A DNA stretch of 64,000 bases from DASSUW01 sp963844205 (GTDB taxonomy: Bacteria > Actinomycetota > Thermoleophilia > Solirubrobacterales > Solirubrobacteraceae), in NCBI GenBank assembly GCA_963844205.1, contig CAWJNK010000001.1:1426001-1490000 (forward strand), read 5' to 3'. A model generated the notes under the pieces. That model saw nothing but the letters and a program-made list of their open reading frames with translations, was not told the origin of the DNA and did not search any database. Of the stretch, positions 1 through 7,656 are shown piece by piece (the first letter of the stretch is position 1; each line of letters starts with the position of its first letter). Both the position numbers and the translations under genes were made by a program.

Positions 1-421
1 CGTGCGGGGGCTCGAAGCCGTGCCGCCCGAGGACCGCCCGCCCGTCAACGTGGTGCGGGTGGCGTTCTTCACGATGGTCGGGATCGGCTCGCTGATGGCG
101 CTCTTCGGCGTGTGGCTGGTGGCCGTCTGGTGGCGCCGCCGCGAGCTGCCTTCCAGCCGCTGGTTCCTGCGGCTCGTCGTGGCGTTCGGGCCGCTCTCGG
201 TCGTGGCGCTGATCGCCGGCTGGGTGACGACGGAGGTCGGCCGCCAGCCGTGGGTCGTCTACGGCCAGATGCGCACCGAGGACGCGATCACGGGAGCCGA
301 CGGGATCCCGCTCGGCTACGCGGCGCTGGTGGCGATCTACGTGGCGCTCGCGGTCGCCACGGCGTGGCTGCTGCGGCGGCTCGCGCGGACCCCGCTCGAG
401 GTGCCCGATGGGGCTCGCTGA
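1..421 (+). CDS. cydA: Cytochrome bd ubiquinol oxidase subunit I, C-terminal part (truncated by window edge)
   Basis: The last 139 residues of CydA, the haem-bearing subunit of cytochrome bd oxidase, which oxidises quinol and reduces oxygen in the membrane with high oxygen affinity. The reading frame is open at the left edge, so the start lies outside the window. The stretch GWVTTEVGRQPWVVYG near residues 73-88 is the family hallmark shortly before the last membrane helices, and three hydrophobic helices are visible. The gene overlaps the next one (cydB) by 14 nt, the usual translational coupling of the cyd operon. Identification is firm from the motif and the neighbour. Confidence 0.95.
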   Translation, partial: VRGLEAVPPEDRPPVNVVRVAFFTMVGIGSLMALFGVWLVAVWWRRRELPSSRWFLRLVVAFGPLSVVALIAGWVTTEVGRQPWVVYGQMRTEDAITGADGIPLGYAALVAIYVALAVATAWLLRRLARTPLEVPDGAR

Positions 422-1613
422 GCTGCCGCTGCTGCTGGCGCTGGTCGGCCTCGCCGCCTACGTCGTGCTCGGCGGCGCCGACTTCGGTGCGGGCCTCTGG
501 TACCTCCTGCTGCCCGGCGAGCGGCGCCGGCCGCTGCGCGACCACACCTACCACGCGATGGGACCGGTGTGGGAGGCCAACCACGTGTGGCTGATCTTCG
601 TGCTCGTCGTGGTCTGGACGGCCTACCCGCGCGCCTTCGGCTCGATCTTCTCGACGCTCTACGTGCCGCTGTTCGCGGCCGGCCTCGGGATCATCATCCG
701 CGGCACCTGTTACGCGCTCCGCAGCGCCGTCTCGACGCCGCGCGAGGAGCGCGTCCTCGGCGCCCTGTTCGGCGCCTCCTCGATGCTCACGCCGTTCGCG
801 CTCGGCACCGCGGTCGGTGGCATCGCCTCGGGCCGCGTGCCGGTCGGCAACGCGGCCGGCGACCCGATCGACGCGTGGCTCAACCCGACCTCGATCGCCG
901 TCGGCGTCATCGCCGTGCTGACCAGCGCCTACCTGGCCGCGGTGTGGCTGACCGGCGACGCCGAGCGGGTCGGCCGCCGCGACCTCGCCGAGCCGTTCCG
1001 CGTGCGCGCGCTGGTGATGGCCGCGCTCGCCGGGGCGGCGGCGCTCGGAGGCCTGCTCGTCCTGCGCGCCGACGCCGAGCGGATCTTCGACGGCCTGACC
1101 TCCGGACCCGGACTGGCCGCCCTCCTCGCCTCGGTGGCGGCCGGGGCGGCGACGGGGCTGCTCGTCGCGCTCCGCCGCCCGGAGCCGGCGCGCTGGTCGG
1201 CCTCGGTCGCCGTCGGCGCGATCGTCGCCGGCTGGGCGCTCGCGCAGCGCCCCGAGCTCCTGCCCGGCTTGACCGTCGAGGAGGCCGCCGCCTCCGACTC
1301 GGTGATCGTCGCGCTGCTGATCTCACTCGCCGCCGGCGCCGTGATCCTCGTACCGTCGCTGGTGCTGCTGTTCTCGCTCGTGCTGCGCGGGCGCTTCGAC
1401 GAGCCGGCGCGCCCGGCGGCGATCGACGCCGGGGCGCCGCCTCCGCGGCCATCGTGGATCGCGGTCGCCGCGGCAGCCTGCCTCGTGGTCGGCGCGCCGC
1501 TGCTCTTCCTCTCCGAGGGCGGGGCGACCCTGGCGCTCGGCGTCGCGCTCCTGCTCGTGGGCCTGGCAGCGGCAAGCGCCATCCTGGTGGGACAGGTGAC
1601 GCAACGGCAATGA
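408..1613 (+). CDS. cydB: Cytochrome bd ubiquinol oxidase subunit II
   Basis: CydB, the second membrane subunit of the bd-type quinol oxidase. The 401-residue product has the typical N-terminus with GGADFGAG (about residues 23-30), the conserved GPVWEANHVWLI segment near residue 50, and eight to nine hydrophobic helices. Length is normal or slightly long for the family. The ATG lies inside the end of cydA, so the two subunits are translationally coupled. No cydCD or cydX-like gene follows; an NADH dehydrogenase comes next, giving a minimal NADH-to-oxygen chain. Confidence 0.95.
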   Translation: MGLAELPLLLALVGLAAYVVLGGADFGAGLWYLLLPGERRRPLRDHTYHAMGPVWEANHVWLIFVLVVVWTAYPRAFGSIFSTLYVPLFAAGLGIIIRGTCYALRSAVSTPREERVLGALFGASSMLTPFALGTAVGGIASGRVPVGNAAGDPIDAWLNPTSIAVGVIAVLTSAYLAAVWLTGDAERVGRRDLAEPFRVRALVMAALAGAAALGGLLVLRADAERIFDGLTSGPGLAALLASVAAGAATGLLVALRRPEPARWSASVAVGAIVAGWALAQRPELLPGLTVEEAAASDSVIVALLISLAAGAVILVPSLVLLFSLVLRGRFDEPARPAAIDAGAPPPRPSWIAVAAAACLVVGAPLLFLSEGGATLALGVALLLVGLAAASAILVGQVTQRQ

Positions 1614-1635
1614 CCACATTGATCTGGAGACCAGG

Positions 1636-2976
1636 ATGAACCACAACGACAGCGCCCACCGGGTCGTCATCGTCGGCGGCGGCTTCGGCGGGCTCCAGAC
1701 TGCGCTCGGCCTGCGACGAGCAGGCGTCGAGATCACGCTCATCGACAAGCGCAACTTCCACCTCTTCCAGCCGCTGACCTACCAGGTCGCGACCGGCGCG
1801 CTGTCGCCGGGCGAGGTCGCGTATCCGCTCCGGGCGATCTTCAAGCGCAACCGCAACGTGCGCGTGGTGCTCGGCGAGGTCGAGCGCTTCGACCTCGAGC
1901 GCCGCGAGGTGGTCCTGCAGCCGGTCGGCGATCTGCCGACGCCCGAGCCGGTGCCCTACGACACGCTGATCGTGGCGGGCGGCTCGCACTACTCCTACTT
2001 CGGCCACGACGAGTGGAGTGCGCATGCGGCCGAGGTGAAGTCGCTCGAGAGCGCGCTGACCGTCCGCAGCCGGCTCCTCGCCGCCTTCGAGGCCGCCGAG
2101 ATCGAGCGCGATCCCGAGCGGCGCGGCGAGTGGCTGACGTTCGTGGTGGTCGGCGCCGGGCCGACCGGCGTCGAGATGGCGGGCCAGATCGGCGAGCTCG
2201 CCCGCGACACCCTGCGCGGCGACTTCCGCAGCGCGGACCCGCGCACCGGCCGCGTCCTGCTCGTCGAGGCCGCCGACCGCGTGCTCACCGGGTTCCCGCC
2301 GTCGCTGTCGAAGAAGGCCGAGCGCTCGCTGCGCCGGCTGGGCGTGACGCCCGTGCTCGGCAGCACCGTCGTCGACGTCGACGAGAACGGCGTCACGATC
2401 GAGCATGCCGACGGCACCACCGAGCGCGTCGCGACGCGAACCGTCGTCTGGGCCGCCGGCGTGACCGCCTCCGGCCTGGCGTCGACGCTGGCCGAGCTCA
2501 CGGGCGCGGAGCAGGACCGCGCCGGCCGGGTGACCGTCGAGCCGGACCTCACGCTCCCCGGCCATCCCGAGGTCTTCGCGATCGGCGACATGGTCCGCGT
2601 CCGCGACCGCGACGGCGCGGCGATCACGTTCCCCGGCGTCGCGCCGGTCGCCATGCAGCAGGGGCGCTACGCGGCGAAGGCCGTCCGCGCCCGCCTGACG
2701 GGCCGGACCGCGTCACCGTTCCGATACCGCGACAAGGGCAACCTCGCGACGATCGGCCGTGCCGCGGCGGTCGCGGACATCAGGGGCATCAAGCTCAGCG
2801 GCTTCCTCGCCTGGATGACCTGGCTGGTCGTCCACCTGTTCTACCTCATCGGCTTCCAGAACCGGCTCCTCGTCTTCATCCGCTGGTCGTTCAGCTTCGC
2901 GACGCGCGGTCGCGGGGCGCGGCTGATCACGAACGCCGAGGCGGCCGGGCAGGGGGCCGGCTCGCTGCCGCGATAG
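1636..2976 (+). CDS. ndh: Type II NADH dehydrogenase (NADH:quinone oxidoreductase)
   Basis: Single-subunit, non-proton-pumping NADH dehydrogenase of 446 residues that passes electrons from NADH to membrane quinone. The first dinucleotide fold is the FAD site (VIVGGGFGGLQ, residues 11-21), the second is the NADH site (VVVGAGPTGVEMAG, about residue 171), and a C-terminal FAD contact FAIGDM is near residue 315. Two hydrophobic stretches near the C-terminus (about 385-425) fit membrane attachment. A GGAGACCAGG ribosome-binding site precedes the ATG by a few bases. It lies 22 nt after cydB, so NADH oxidation and bd oxidase are probably co-transcribed. Confidence 0.93.
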   Translation: MNHNDSAHRVVIVGGGFGGLQTALGLRRAGVEITLIDKRNFHLFQPLTYQVATGALSPGEVAYPLRAIFKRNRNVRVVLGEVERFDLERREVVLQPVGDLPTPEPVPYDTLIVAGGSHYSYFGHDEWSAHAAEVKSLESALTVRSRLLAAFEAAEIERDPERRGEWLTFVVVGAGPTGVEMAGQIGELARDTLRGDFRSADPRTGRVLLVEAADRVLTGFPPSLSKKAERSLRRLGVTPVLGSTVVDVDENGVTIEHADGTTERVATRTVVWAAGVTASGLASTLAELTGAEQDRAGRVTVEPDLTLPGHPEVFAIGDMVRVRDRDGAAITFPGVAPVAMQQGRYAAKAVRARLTGRTASPFRYRDKGNLATIGRAAAVADIRGIKLSGFLAWMTWLVVHLFYLIGFQNRLLVFIRWSFSFATRGRGARLITNAEAAGQGAGSLPR

Positions 2977-2978
2977 CC

Positions 2979-3146
2979 CTACGAATCCGCGCGCTCCGCT
3001 TCGACCAGCGGATCGTGGTACGCGTCGCGCAGGTCCCATCCGCACGCTGCGCACGTGATCTGACCCGGCGGCGCCGGGACTCCGCATCGCGGGCACGGCG
3101 TCTCTTGCGGCGCCTCGCGGCGAAAGAGATCTCGCAGGCTACGCAT
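2979..3146 (-). CDS. Small zinc-ribbon protein (55 aa)
   Basis: A short open frame on the minus strand, ATG to TAG, encodes 55 residues. Its centre has two knuckles, CPRCG at residues 18-22 and CAACGW at residues 32-37, the four-cysteine pattern of a treble/zinc ribbon. It ends 2 nt from the ndh stop (convergent) and starts about 120 nt from the histidine kinase start (divergent). Codon use is like its neighbours with strong GC third positions. No function can be assigned beyond probable zinc binding; small zinc ribbons often serve as nucleic-acid or protein adaptors. Confidence 0.6.
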   Translation of the reverse strand: MRSLRDLFRREAPQETPCPRCGVPAPPGQITCAACGWDLRDAYHDPLVEAERADS

Positions 3147-3182
3147 GGCGTCTCACGCTACGGCCGCCGCCCGCCATCGGGA

Positions 3183-3231
3183 ATGGGGAGTACTCCCCAT
3201 TGGCGCAGCGGTTATGGGGAGCACCCCCCAT
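3183..3231. promoter_or_regulatory. Two tandem GGGG..CCCC palindromes, probable operator
   Basis: A perfect 18-nt palindrome ATGGGGAGTACTCCCCAT (3183-3200) is followed by a near copy ATGGGGAGCACCCCCCAT (3214-3231). Their centres are 31 bp apart, about three helical turns, which suits cooperative binding on one DNA face. They lie 35-80 nt upstream of the kinase start and just upstream of the divergent zinc-ribbon gene. A third copy follows the kinase/regulator operon (4919-4936). The likely binder is the encoded LuxR-type regulator; this is inference. Confidence 0.6.
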
Positions 3232-3264
3232 GGCCGCCGGCGGCCGTCGTGCCACCCTCTCTCC

Positions 3265-4224
3265 GTGTCGCTGTTCTGGCGCGTCGTCACGATCAACGGG
3301 GCCATCCTGCTGGCGGCCGCGCTCGTGCTGGTGTTCTCGCCGGCGACGGTCAGCGCGTCCGCGGCGACAGCCGAGGTGGCGGTGCTCGCAGCCGGGCTGG
3401 TAGTCGTCATGTCGGTGAACTTCGTGCTTCTGCGGCGCGTCTTCGGCCCGCTCGAGCGTCTTGCCCGACTGATGCGTCAGGTGGATCCGATGTCACCGGG
3501 GCGGCGGATCGACGTCGACCCTGCGGTGGGCGAGGTCGGCGAGCTGCTCGACGCCTTCAACGAGATGCTCGACCGGCTCGAGCACGAGCGGCGGGAGAGC
3601 GCGCTGCGGGCGCTGGCCGCCCAGGAACGCGAGCGACGCCGGCTGGCCCGCGAGCTGCACGACGAGCTCGGGCAGACGCTGACCGGCGTCGTCCTCCAGC
3701 TCGGCGATCTCGGCCGCGCAGCGCCGCGCGAGCTCCAGCCGGCCGTCGCCGAGGTGCAGGAGGCAGCGCGGCAGAGCGCGGAGGACGTGCGCGACATCGC
3801 GCGCGGCCTGCGCCCGCAGGCGCTCGACGAGTTCGGGCTGCGGAGCGCGCTGATCACGCTCGCCACCGGCTTTGCCGAGCGCAGCGGCCTTCAGGTGCGG
3901 CACGACCTCGCGACCGACCTCCCGGCCCTCGAGCCCGAGCAGGATCTCGCGGTGTACCGCGTCGCGCAGGAGGGTCTGACGAACGTCGCGCGCCATGCCG
4001 AGGCCGACGCCGTGCTGCTGTCGCTGGCCGCCGAAGACGGCCGCGTGGTACTTCGGGTCTGCGACGACGGGCGCGGCATCGACGAGCGCGCGGCACACAA
4101 CGCCGGCGGGCTCGGTGGCATGCGGGAGCGGGCGATGCTGATCGGCGGCCGGCTCGCCGTGAAGCGCCTGCGACCGTACGGGACCGAGGTCGTGCTCGAG
4201 GTGCCCGTGGGCCGCCGGTCATGA
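3265..4224 (+). CDS. Sensor histidine kinase, NarX/DesK-like (HAMP + HisKA_3 + HATPase)
   Basis: Two-component sensor kinase of about 319 residues from the GTG chosen here. An in-frame ATG at 3145 exists, but it would put the two palindromic operator sites inside the coding region, so the GTG just before the first membrane helix is preferred. Order: helix 1 (about 3-25), a very short outer segment, helix 2 (about 30-52), HAMP-like linker, HisKA_3 with the phospho-acceptor histidine in ARELHDELGQ, then an ATPase domain with VAQEGLTNVARHA, DDGRGI and GLGGMRERA. The minimal extracytoplasmic loop suggests membrane-intrinsic or cytoplasmic sensing. The stop overlaps the regulator start (ATGA). Confidence 0.88.
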   Translation: MSLFWRVVTINGAILLAAALVLVFSPATVSASAATAEVAVLAAGLVVVMSVNFVLLRRVFGPLERLARLMRQVDPMSPGRRIDVDPAVGEVGELLDAFNEMLDRLEHERRESALRALAAQERERRRLARELHDELGQTLTGVVLQLGDLGRAAPRELQPAVAEVQEAARQSAEDVRDIARGLRPQALDEFGLRSALITLATGFAERSGLQVRHDLATDLPALEPEQDLAVYRVAQEGLTNVARHAEADAVLLSLAAEDGRVVLRVCDDGRGIDERAAHNAGGLGGMRERAMLIGGRLAVKRLRPYGTEVVLEVPVGRRS

Positions 4225-4871
4225 CGGTTCCGCTGGTCACCCGGGTCCTGCTCGCCGACGACCACACGGTCGTCCGCAACGGGCTCCGGCTGGTGCTCGA
4301 CGCCGCGCCCGACCTCCAAGTGGTGGCCGAGGCCGCCGACGGGATCGAGGCAACCGAGCTCGGGCTGCGCGACGACATCGACCTCGCGGTGCTCGACGTG
4401 GCGATGCCGCTGCGGACCGGCCTGCACGCGGCGCGGGACCTGATCCGTCGCCGACCCGAGCTCCGGATCCTCATGCTCTCGATGCACGACCTCGAGGACT
4501 ACTGCTTCGAGGCGCTCAAGGCCGGCGCCTCGGGCTACGTGCTCAAGACGGTCGCCGACCGCGACCTCGTCGAGGCATGCCGCGCCGCGATGCGCGGCGA
4601 GCCGTTCCTCTCCCCGCCGGCCGTGCGGGCGCTGATGCGCGCCTACCTGACGGACCCCGAGTCGATCCGCGACAACCCGCTCACCGCGCGCGAGCAGGAG
4701 GTCGTCAAGCTCGTGGCCGAGGCCCAGTCCACGGCGCGGATCGCCGAGCTGCTGACGATCAGCCCCAAGACGGTCGAGCGCCACCGCGAGAACGTGCTCG
4801 CCAAGCTCGGCATGCGAGACCGCGTGGAGCTCACCCGCTGGGCGATCCGCCACGGGCTCGTCGAGGCCTAA
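4221..4871 (+). CDS. NarL/LuxR-family response regulator, partner of the preceding kinase
   Basis: Response regulator of 216 residues. The receiver domain starts VLLADDHTVVRNGLRL, has the phospho-acceptor Asp in LAVLDVAMP (about residue 60) and the conserved Lys in YVLKT. The C-terminal LuxR helix-turn-helix runs from LTAREQEVVKLV to KTVERHRENVLAKLG. The ATG overlaps the kinase stop by 4 nt, so the pair is coupled. A strong terminator hairpin follows directly. It probably binds the GGGG..CCCC palindromes that flank the operon, controlling itself and the downstream stress genes; that link is inferred from position only. Confidence 0.9.
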   Translation: MTVPLVTRVLLADDHTVVRNGLRLVLDAAPDLQVVAEAADGIEATELGLRDDIDLAVLDVAMPLRTGLHAARDLIRRRPELRILMLSMHDLEDYCFEALKAGASGYVLKTVADRDLVEACRAAMRGEPFLSPPAVRALMRAYLTDPESIRDNPLTAREQEVVKLVAEAQSTARIAELLTISPKTVERHRENVLAKLGMRDRVELTRWAIRHGLVEA

Positions 4872-4915
4872 GGGTCTGTCCAAGAAGATCCGTGGCGGGG
4901 TTCTTGGACAGGCCC
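4872..4915 (+). terminator. Rho-independent-type terminator hairpin after the kinase/regulator pair
   Basis: Arms GGGTCTGTCCAAGAA (4872-4886) and TTCTTGGACAGGCCC (4901-4915) pair along 15 positions with one G-T wobble and enclose a 14-nt loop. The hairpin begins immediately after the regulator stop codon. The following bases are not a run of T, as is common in high-GC actinobacteria. Confidence 0.75.
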
Positions 4916-4918
4916 CTA

Positions 4919-4936
4919 ATGGGGAGCTGCCCCAAT
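4919..4936. promoter_or_regulatory. Third GGGG..CCCC palindrome-like site
   Basis: ATGGGGAGCTGCCCCAAT matches the two sites at 3183-3231 in its left half and is nearly symmetric. It lies directly after the terminator and 61 nt before the small membrane protein gene, so it may place that gene and the universal stress protein and antiporter behind it under the same regulator. Confidence 0.5.
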
Positions 4937-4997
4937 GGCCGGCGCCGCGGGCCCGGTGCAGCCTTGGACCCAGATGTCCACGAGACCGGAGGTCCTG

Positions 4998-5156
4998 ATG
5001 TCCGTCCCGCCCCAGCCCACGCCCCGTGACTCCGCCGAGTGGGAGGTCGCAGGGGAGCGTCCCGCGCACACGAGGGCCGACAAGACCGGGCCTGTCCTCG
5101 TCGGGCTCGTGCTCGTCGCGATCCTCGTCGCGCTCGTCCTGCTGCTCCTCCTCTAG
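4998..5156 (+). CDS. Small single-helix membrane protein (52 aa)
   Basis: The ATG at 4998 has a good GGAGGT site 5 nt upstream and is preferred over an in-frame ATG at 4935 that overlaps the palindrome. The product has a polar N-terminal half and one very hydrophobic C-terminal helix (residues about 32-52) ending in a run of leucines. The arrangement resembles LapA/DUF1049-type membrane proteins but is shorter and lacks the usual C-terminal tail, so this assignment is weak. It is followed within a few bases by a universal stress protein. Confidence 0.6.
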   Translation: MSVPPQPTPRDSAEWEVAGERPAHTRADKTGPVLVGLVLVAILVALVLLLLL

Positions 5157-5968
5157 CGATCGCAGCCCGTGGCCCCATCGTCTGCGGCGTCGAGCGCTCG
5201 ACGCCGGCCCGCTCCGCGGCGCGCCTCGGCGCAGCACTCGCGCGCCGGCTCGGGAGCGGGCTGGTGCTCGAGCATGCGGTGCTCCACGAGGGAGATCGAT
5301 CGGCGGCGCTGGCGATGCTGGAGGAGCTCGGGGCGCAACTCGACATGCCGACCGCCCACTTGCGGGTGGACGTCGGGCCGGCGGCGGAATGCCTCGAGGC
5401 GGCGAGCCGGGATGCGACGCTGCTGGTCGTCGGAGGCGCGAACGGGCGGACGGCGTTCGCAGGCGGCCTGCGAGCTTCGCTCGTGCGCCGAGCGCGCTGC
5501 GCGGTGGCCGTCGTTCCGGCGGTGCCCCGACTCGGGGGCGGCGAGGTGATCTGCGGGGTCCGCGACTGGGCCGACGTGGCGACCGCCGCTGAGGCGAACC
5601 GGCTCGCTCATGCGCTCGGGCTGCGCCTCGTCCTCATGCACGTCCTGCCGCCGACGGCCGGCCACGGCGAGCCGCCGTCGGGCATGTTCGAGCGGCCCTG
5701 GGGCCACGAGGCCGCGTACCGCCTGCTCGACGTCGTCGCAGAGGCTGTCGGCGGCGCGCCGACGCTGCGCGTCGAGCACGGAGCCGCCGGTCCCAGGCTG
5801 GCGCAGGAGGCAGCGGCTGACGAGGCCGGGTTCCTCGTGGTCGGCGCGCCGACCCGCGGTCGCCTGGCGGCCGCGCTGACCGGCTCGGCGTCGTCGCACC
5901 TCATGCGCCGAAGCCCGCGGCCCCTCCTCGTCTGCTCCGGGCTCCCGCGCCCGTCCAGCTGCGGGTGA
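5039..5968 (+). CDS. Universal stress protein, tandem UspA domains
   Basis: Two UspA-type domains in tandem. Recognisable homology begins near base 5162 (PIVCGVERST) and the second domain near base 5548 (EVICGVRDW). Each carries the VVGA/VVGG glycine region of the nucleotide-binding loop (VVGGANGRTAFAGG; VVGAPTRGRLAAALTGSASSHLM), the second closely matching the ATP-binding G-2X-G-9X-G(S/T) pattern. The start is a problem: the only canonical in-frame start codon is the GTG at 5039, which would overlap the membrane protein by 118 nt and add an arginine-rich stretch that looks like a frame shadow. The true start is probably near 5159, just after the preceding stop. It is followed 1 nt later by an antiporter gene, so these form one operon. 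Confidence 0.8.
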   Translation: MGGRRGASRAHEGRQDRACPRRARARRDPRRARPAAPPLAIAARGPIVCGVERSTPARSAARLGAALARRLGSGLVLEHAVLHEGDRSAALAMLEELGAQLDMPTAHLRVDVGPAAECLEAASRDATLLVVGGANGRTAFAGGLRASLVRRARCAVAVVPAVPRLGGGEVICGVRDWADVATAAEANRLAHALGLRLVLMHVLPPTAGHGEPPSGMFERPWGHEAAYRLLDVVAEAVGGAPTLRVEHGAAGPRLAQEAAADEAGFLVVGAPTRGRLAAALTGSASSHLMRRSPRPLLVCSGLPRPSSCG

Positions 5969-5969
5969 C

Positions 5970-7184
5970 GTGGAGAACGAGCTCGCCGTTCTCGGAGCGG
6001 CTCTCCTGCTCGCCGGACTGTTCGCCCGTGCCGGGCGGCGCATCGGCCTTCCGACGATCCCTTTTTTCATCGTCGCGGGGATCACCTTCGGCCCGCACAC
6101 GCCGGGTGTCGTCGTGCTCGACGACCCCGATGCGATCCACCTGCTGGCGATGCTCGGCCTTGTCCTCCTGCTCTTTCACCTCGGGATCGAGTTCTCCATC
6201 GACGACCTCCTCGACGGTGGGCGTCGCCTCCTCTGGGCGGGCGGCTCGTACATCGTCCTGAACTTCGGCGCCGGCATCGTCCTCGGGTGGGCGCTCGGCT
6301 GGGGCACGCGGGAGATCTTCGTCATCGCCGGGATGATCGGGACGTCGTCGACGGCGATCGTCACCAAGCTCCTCCTCGACCTCCGGCGACTGACCAACCC
6401 CGAGACGGGGATGATCCTCGGCATCATCGTCGTCGAGGACGTGTTCCTCGCCTTCTACCTCGCGCTGCTGGGGCCGATCTTCGGGGAGCAGGAGGGGACG
6501 GCCGAGATCGTTGCGTCGATCACGGTCGCCTTCGCGTTCCTCATGGCCCTGTTCGCCCTGGCGAGGTGGGGCGCACGACTGGTCCGTCCCATCATCTCGG
6601 CCGAAGACGCCGAGCTCACCACGGTGCTCCTCATCGGCTTCGGCGTCTTCGTCGCCGGGTTCGCCGACCATGCGGGCGCGTCTGACGCCGTCGGAGCGCT
6701 GCTCGCCGGGATGGTCGTCTCCGGCACCGGCATCGGGCCTCGCGTCGAGCGGCTGATCATCCCACTGCGCGACACCTTCGCCGCGATCTTCTTCTTCTGG
6801 TTCGGCCTGACGATCGCGCCCGATGCCATGGGCGCGATCGCGCTCCCGGTCGCGGTCGCGGTCGTCGTCACCCTCGCGTTCAACATCGTCGCGGGCGTCG
6901 TCGCCGCCCGGATCTACGGCTTCGGCCGGCCTGAGGCCGCGAACACCGCCCTGATGCTCGTCAGCCGCGGGGAGTTCGAGCTGATCCTCGCCTCCCTGGC
7001 GGTCGCGGCCGGACTCGACAGCCGGGTCGCTGCGTTCGCCGCGCTCTACGTGCTCGTGCTCTCGATCCTGTCGCCACTCATGTCGGCGAAGTCCTCCGTG
7101 CTCGCGCGCCGTCTGCCACGCGCGCTCTTCGCACCCCGACCCGCCCTCGAACGCCCCGCGTTCCGCGGAGCGGAGCATGGCTGA
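5970..7184 (+). CDS. Cation:proton antiporter, CPA2/Kef type membrane domain
   Basis: Membrane protein of 404 residues with about 12 helices, the Na+/H+ exchanger fold of KefB/KefC. The segments LLLFHLGIEFSI (about 68-80), GMIGTSSTAIVTKLL and the functional VVED pair near residue 155 are typical of CPA2 antiporters exchanging K+ or Na+ for protons. It ends after the membrane domain, without the cytosolic TrkA-N domain of true KefC. GTG start one base after the universal stress protein stop, so they are co-translated; a role in ion homeostasis during stress fits. The ion cannot be told from sequence. Confidence 0.88.
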   Translation: MENELAVLGAALLLAGLFARAGRRIGLPTIPFFIVAGITFGPHTPGVVVLDDPDAIHLLAMLGLVLLLFHLGIEFSIDDLLDGGRRLLWAGGSYIVLNFGAGIVLGWALGWGTREIFVIAGMIGTSSTAIVTKLLLDLRRLTNPETGMILGIIVVEDVFLAFYLALLGPIFGEQEGTAEIVASITVAFAFLMALFALARWGARLVRPIISAEDAELTTVLLIGFGVFVAGFADHAGASDAVGALLAGMVVSGTGIGPRVERLIIPLRDTFAAIFFFWFGLTIAPDAMGAIALPVAVAVVVTLAFNIVAGVVAARIYGFGRPEAANTALMLVSRGEFELILASLAVAAGLDSRVAAFAALYVLVLSILSPLMSAKSSVLARRLPRALFAPRPALERPAFRGAEHG

Positions 7185-7236
7185 GCGCCGCCGTCGCCGC
7201 GCACGGCGCGACGACGGCGCACGCCGTGGCCGCTTC

Positions 7237-7530
7237 CTACGCGACGGCCGGCGTCGGGTCGGGGCGCACGAGGACGGTGTCGGCGACCCGGACGATCTCG
7301 TCGACGGGCAGGTCGGCGGCCCGGCCGTGCGCCCGGATGGCCTCGGGGCTCTCGGCCTCGTAGATGCAGAACGTGCCCAGCGCGCCGCTCTCCTCCGCCA
7401 GGACGTAGGAGCGGATCCAGCGCACACCGGAGCCGTCCTTGTCGCCCTCGTGCGTGGAGCGGGCGGCGGCCTCCTCCAGGTCCTCGGCGGTGGTGAAGCC
7501 GTTTCGGCGGACGATCACGTAGAGGTCCAT
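7237..7530 (-). CDS. DUF4242 family protein (SCO4226-like)
   Basis: A 97-residue protein that begins MDLYVIVRRNGF and contains the family features (DLEEAAARS, a central WIRSYVLAEESGALGTFCIYEA and a closing VDEIVRVADTVLVRP). The family adopts a ferredoxin-like fold; the Streptomyces member SCO4226 binds nickel, and roles in most organisms are unknown. It is convergent with the antiporter and divergent from the LuxR ATPase gene at 7657. A GGGGCC-TCTG-GGCCCC-like inverted repeat lies just upstream (about 7543-7558) and may be regulatory. Confidence 0.75.
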   Translation of the reverse strand: MDLYVIVRRNGFTTAEDLEEAAARSTHEGDKDGSGVRWIRSYVLAEESGALGTFCIYEAESPEAIRAHGRAADLPVDEIVRVADTVLVRPDPTPAVA

Positions 7531-7656
7531 GACTTCCTCCTCGGGGCCTCTGGGCCCCGTGTCGATTGCGATGCGAAGCTATGCCCTGCGGACGCAGCGC
7601 GAATCAGCCTGATTGCCGTACTTTCGGATGTCGCGTGCCGTACTTAGACTCCCGCC

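Noticed and set aside
907..2565. Long open frames antisense to cydB/ndh, and similar long antisense or out-of-frame frames across narG, narH and the LuxR regulator genes
   Set aside because: In DNA this GC-rich, antisense frames stay open by codon bias; their products are Arg/Ala/Pro-rich without domains, and they lie over well-identified genes.
7543..7558. GGGGCC-TCTG-GGCCCC-like inverted repeat as a terminator
   Set aside because: It lies upstream of both divergent genes, not after one, so a terminator makes no sense; an operator is possible but there is only one copy.
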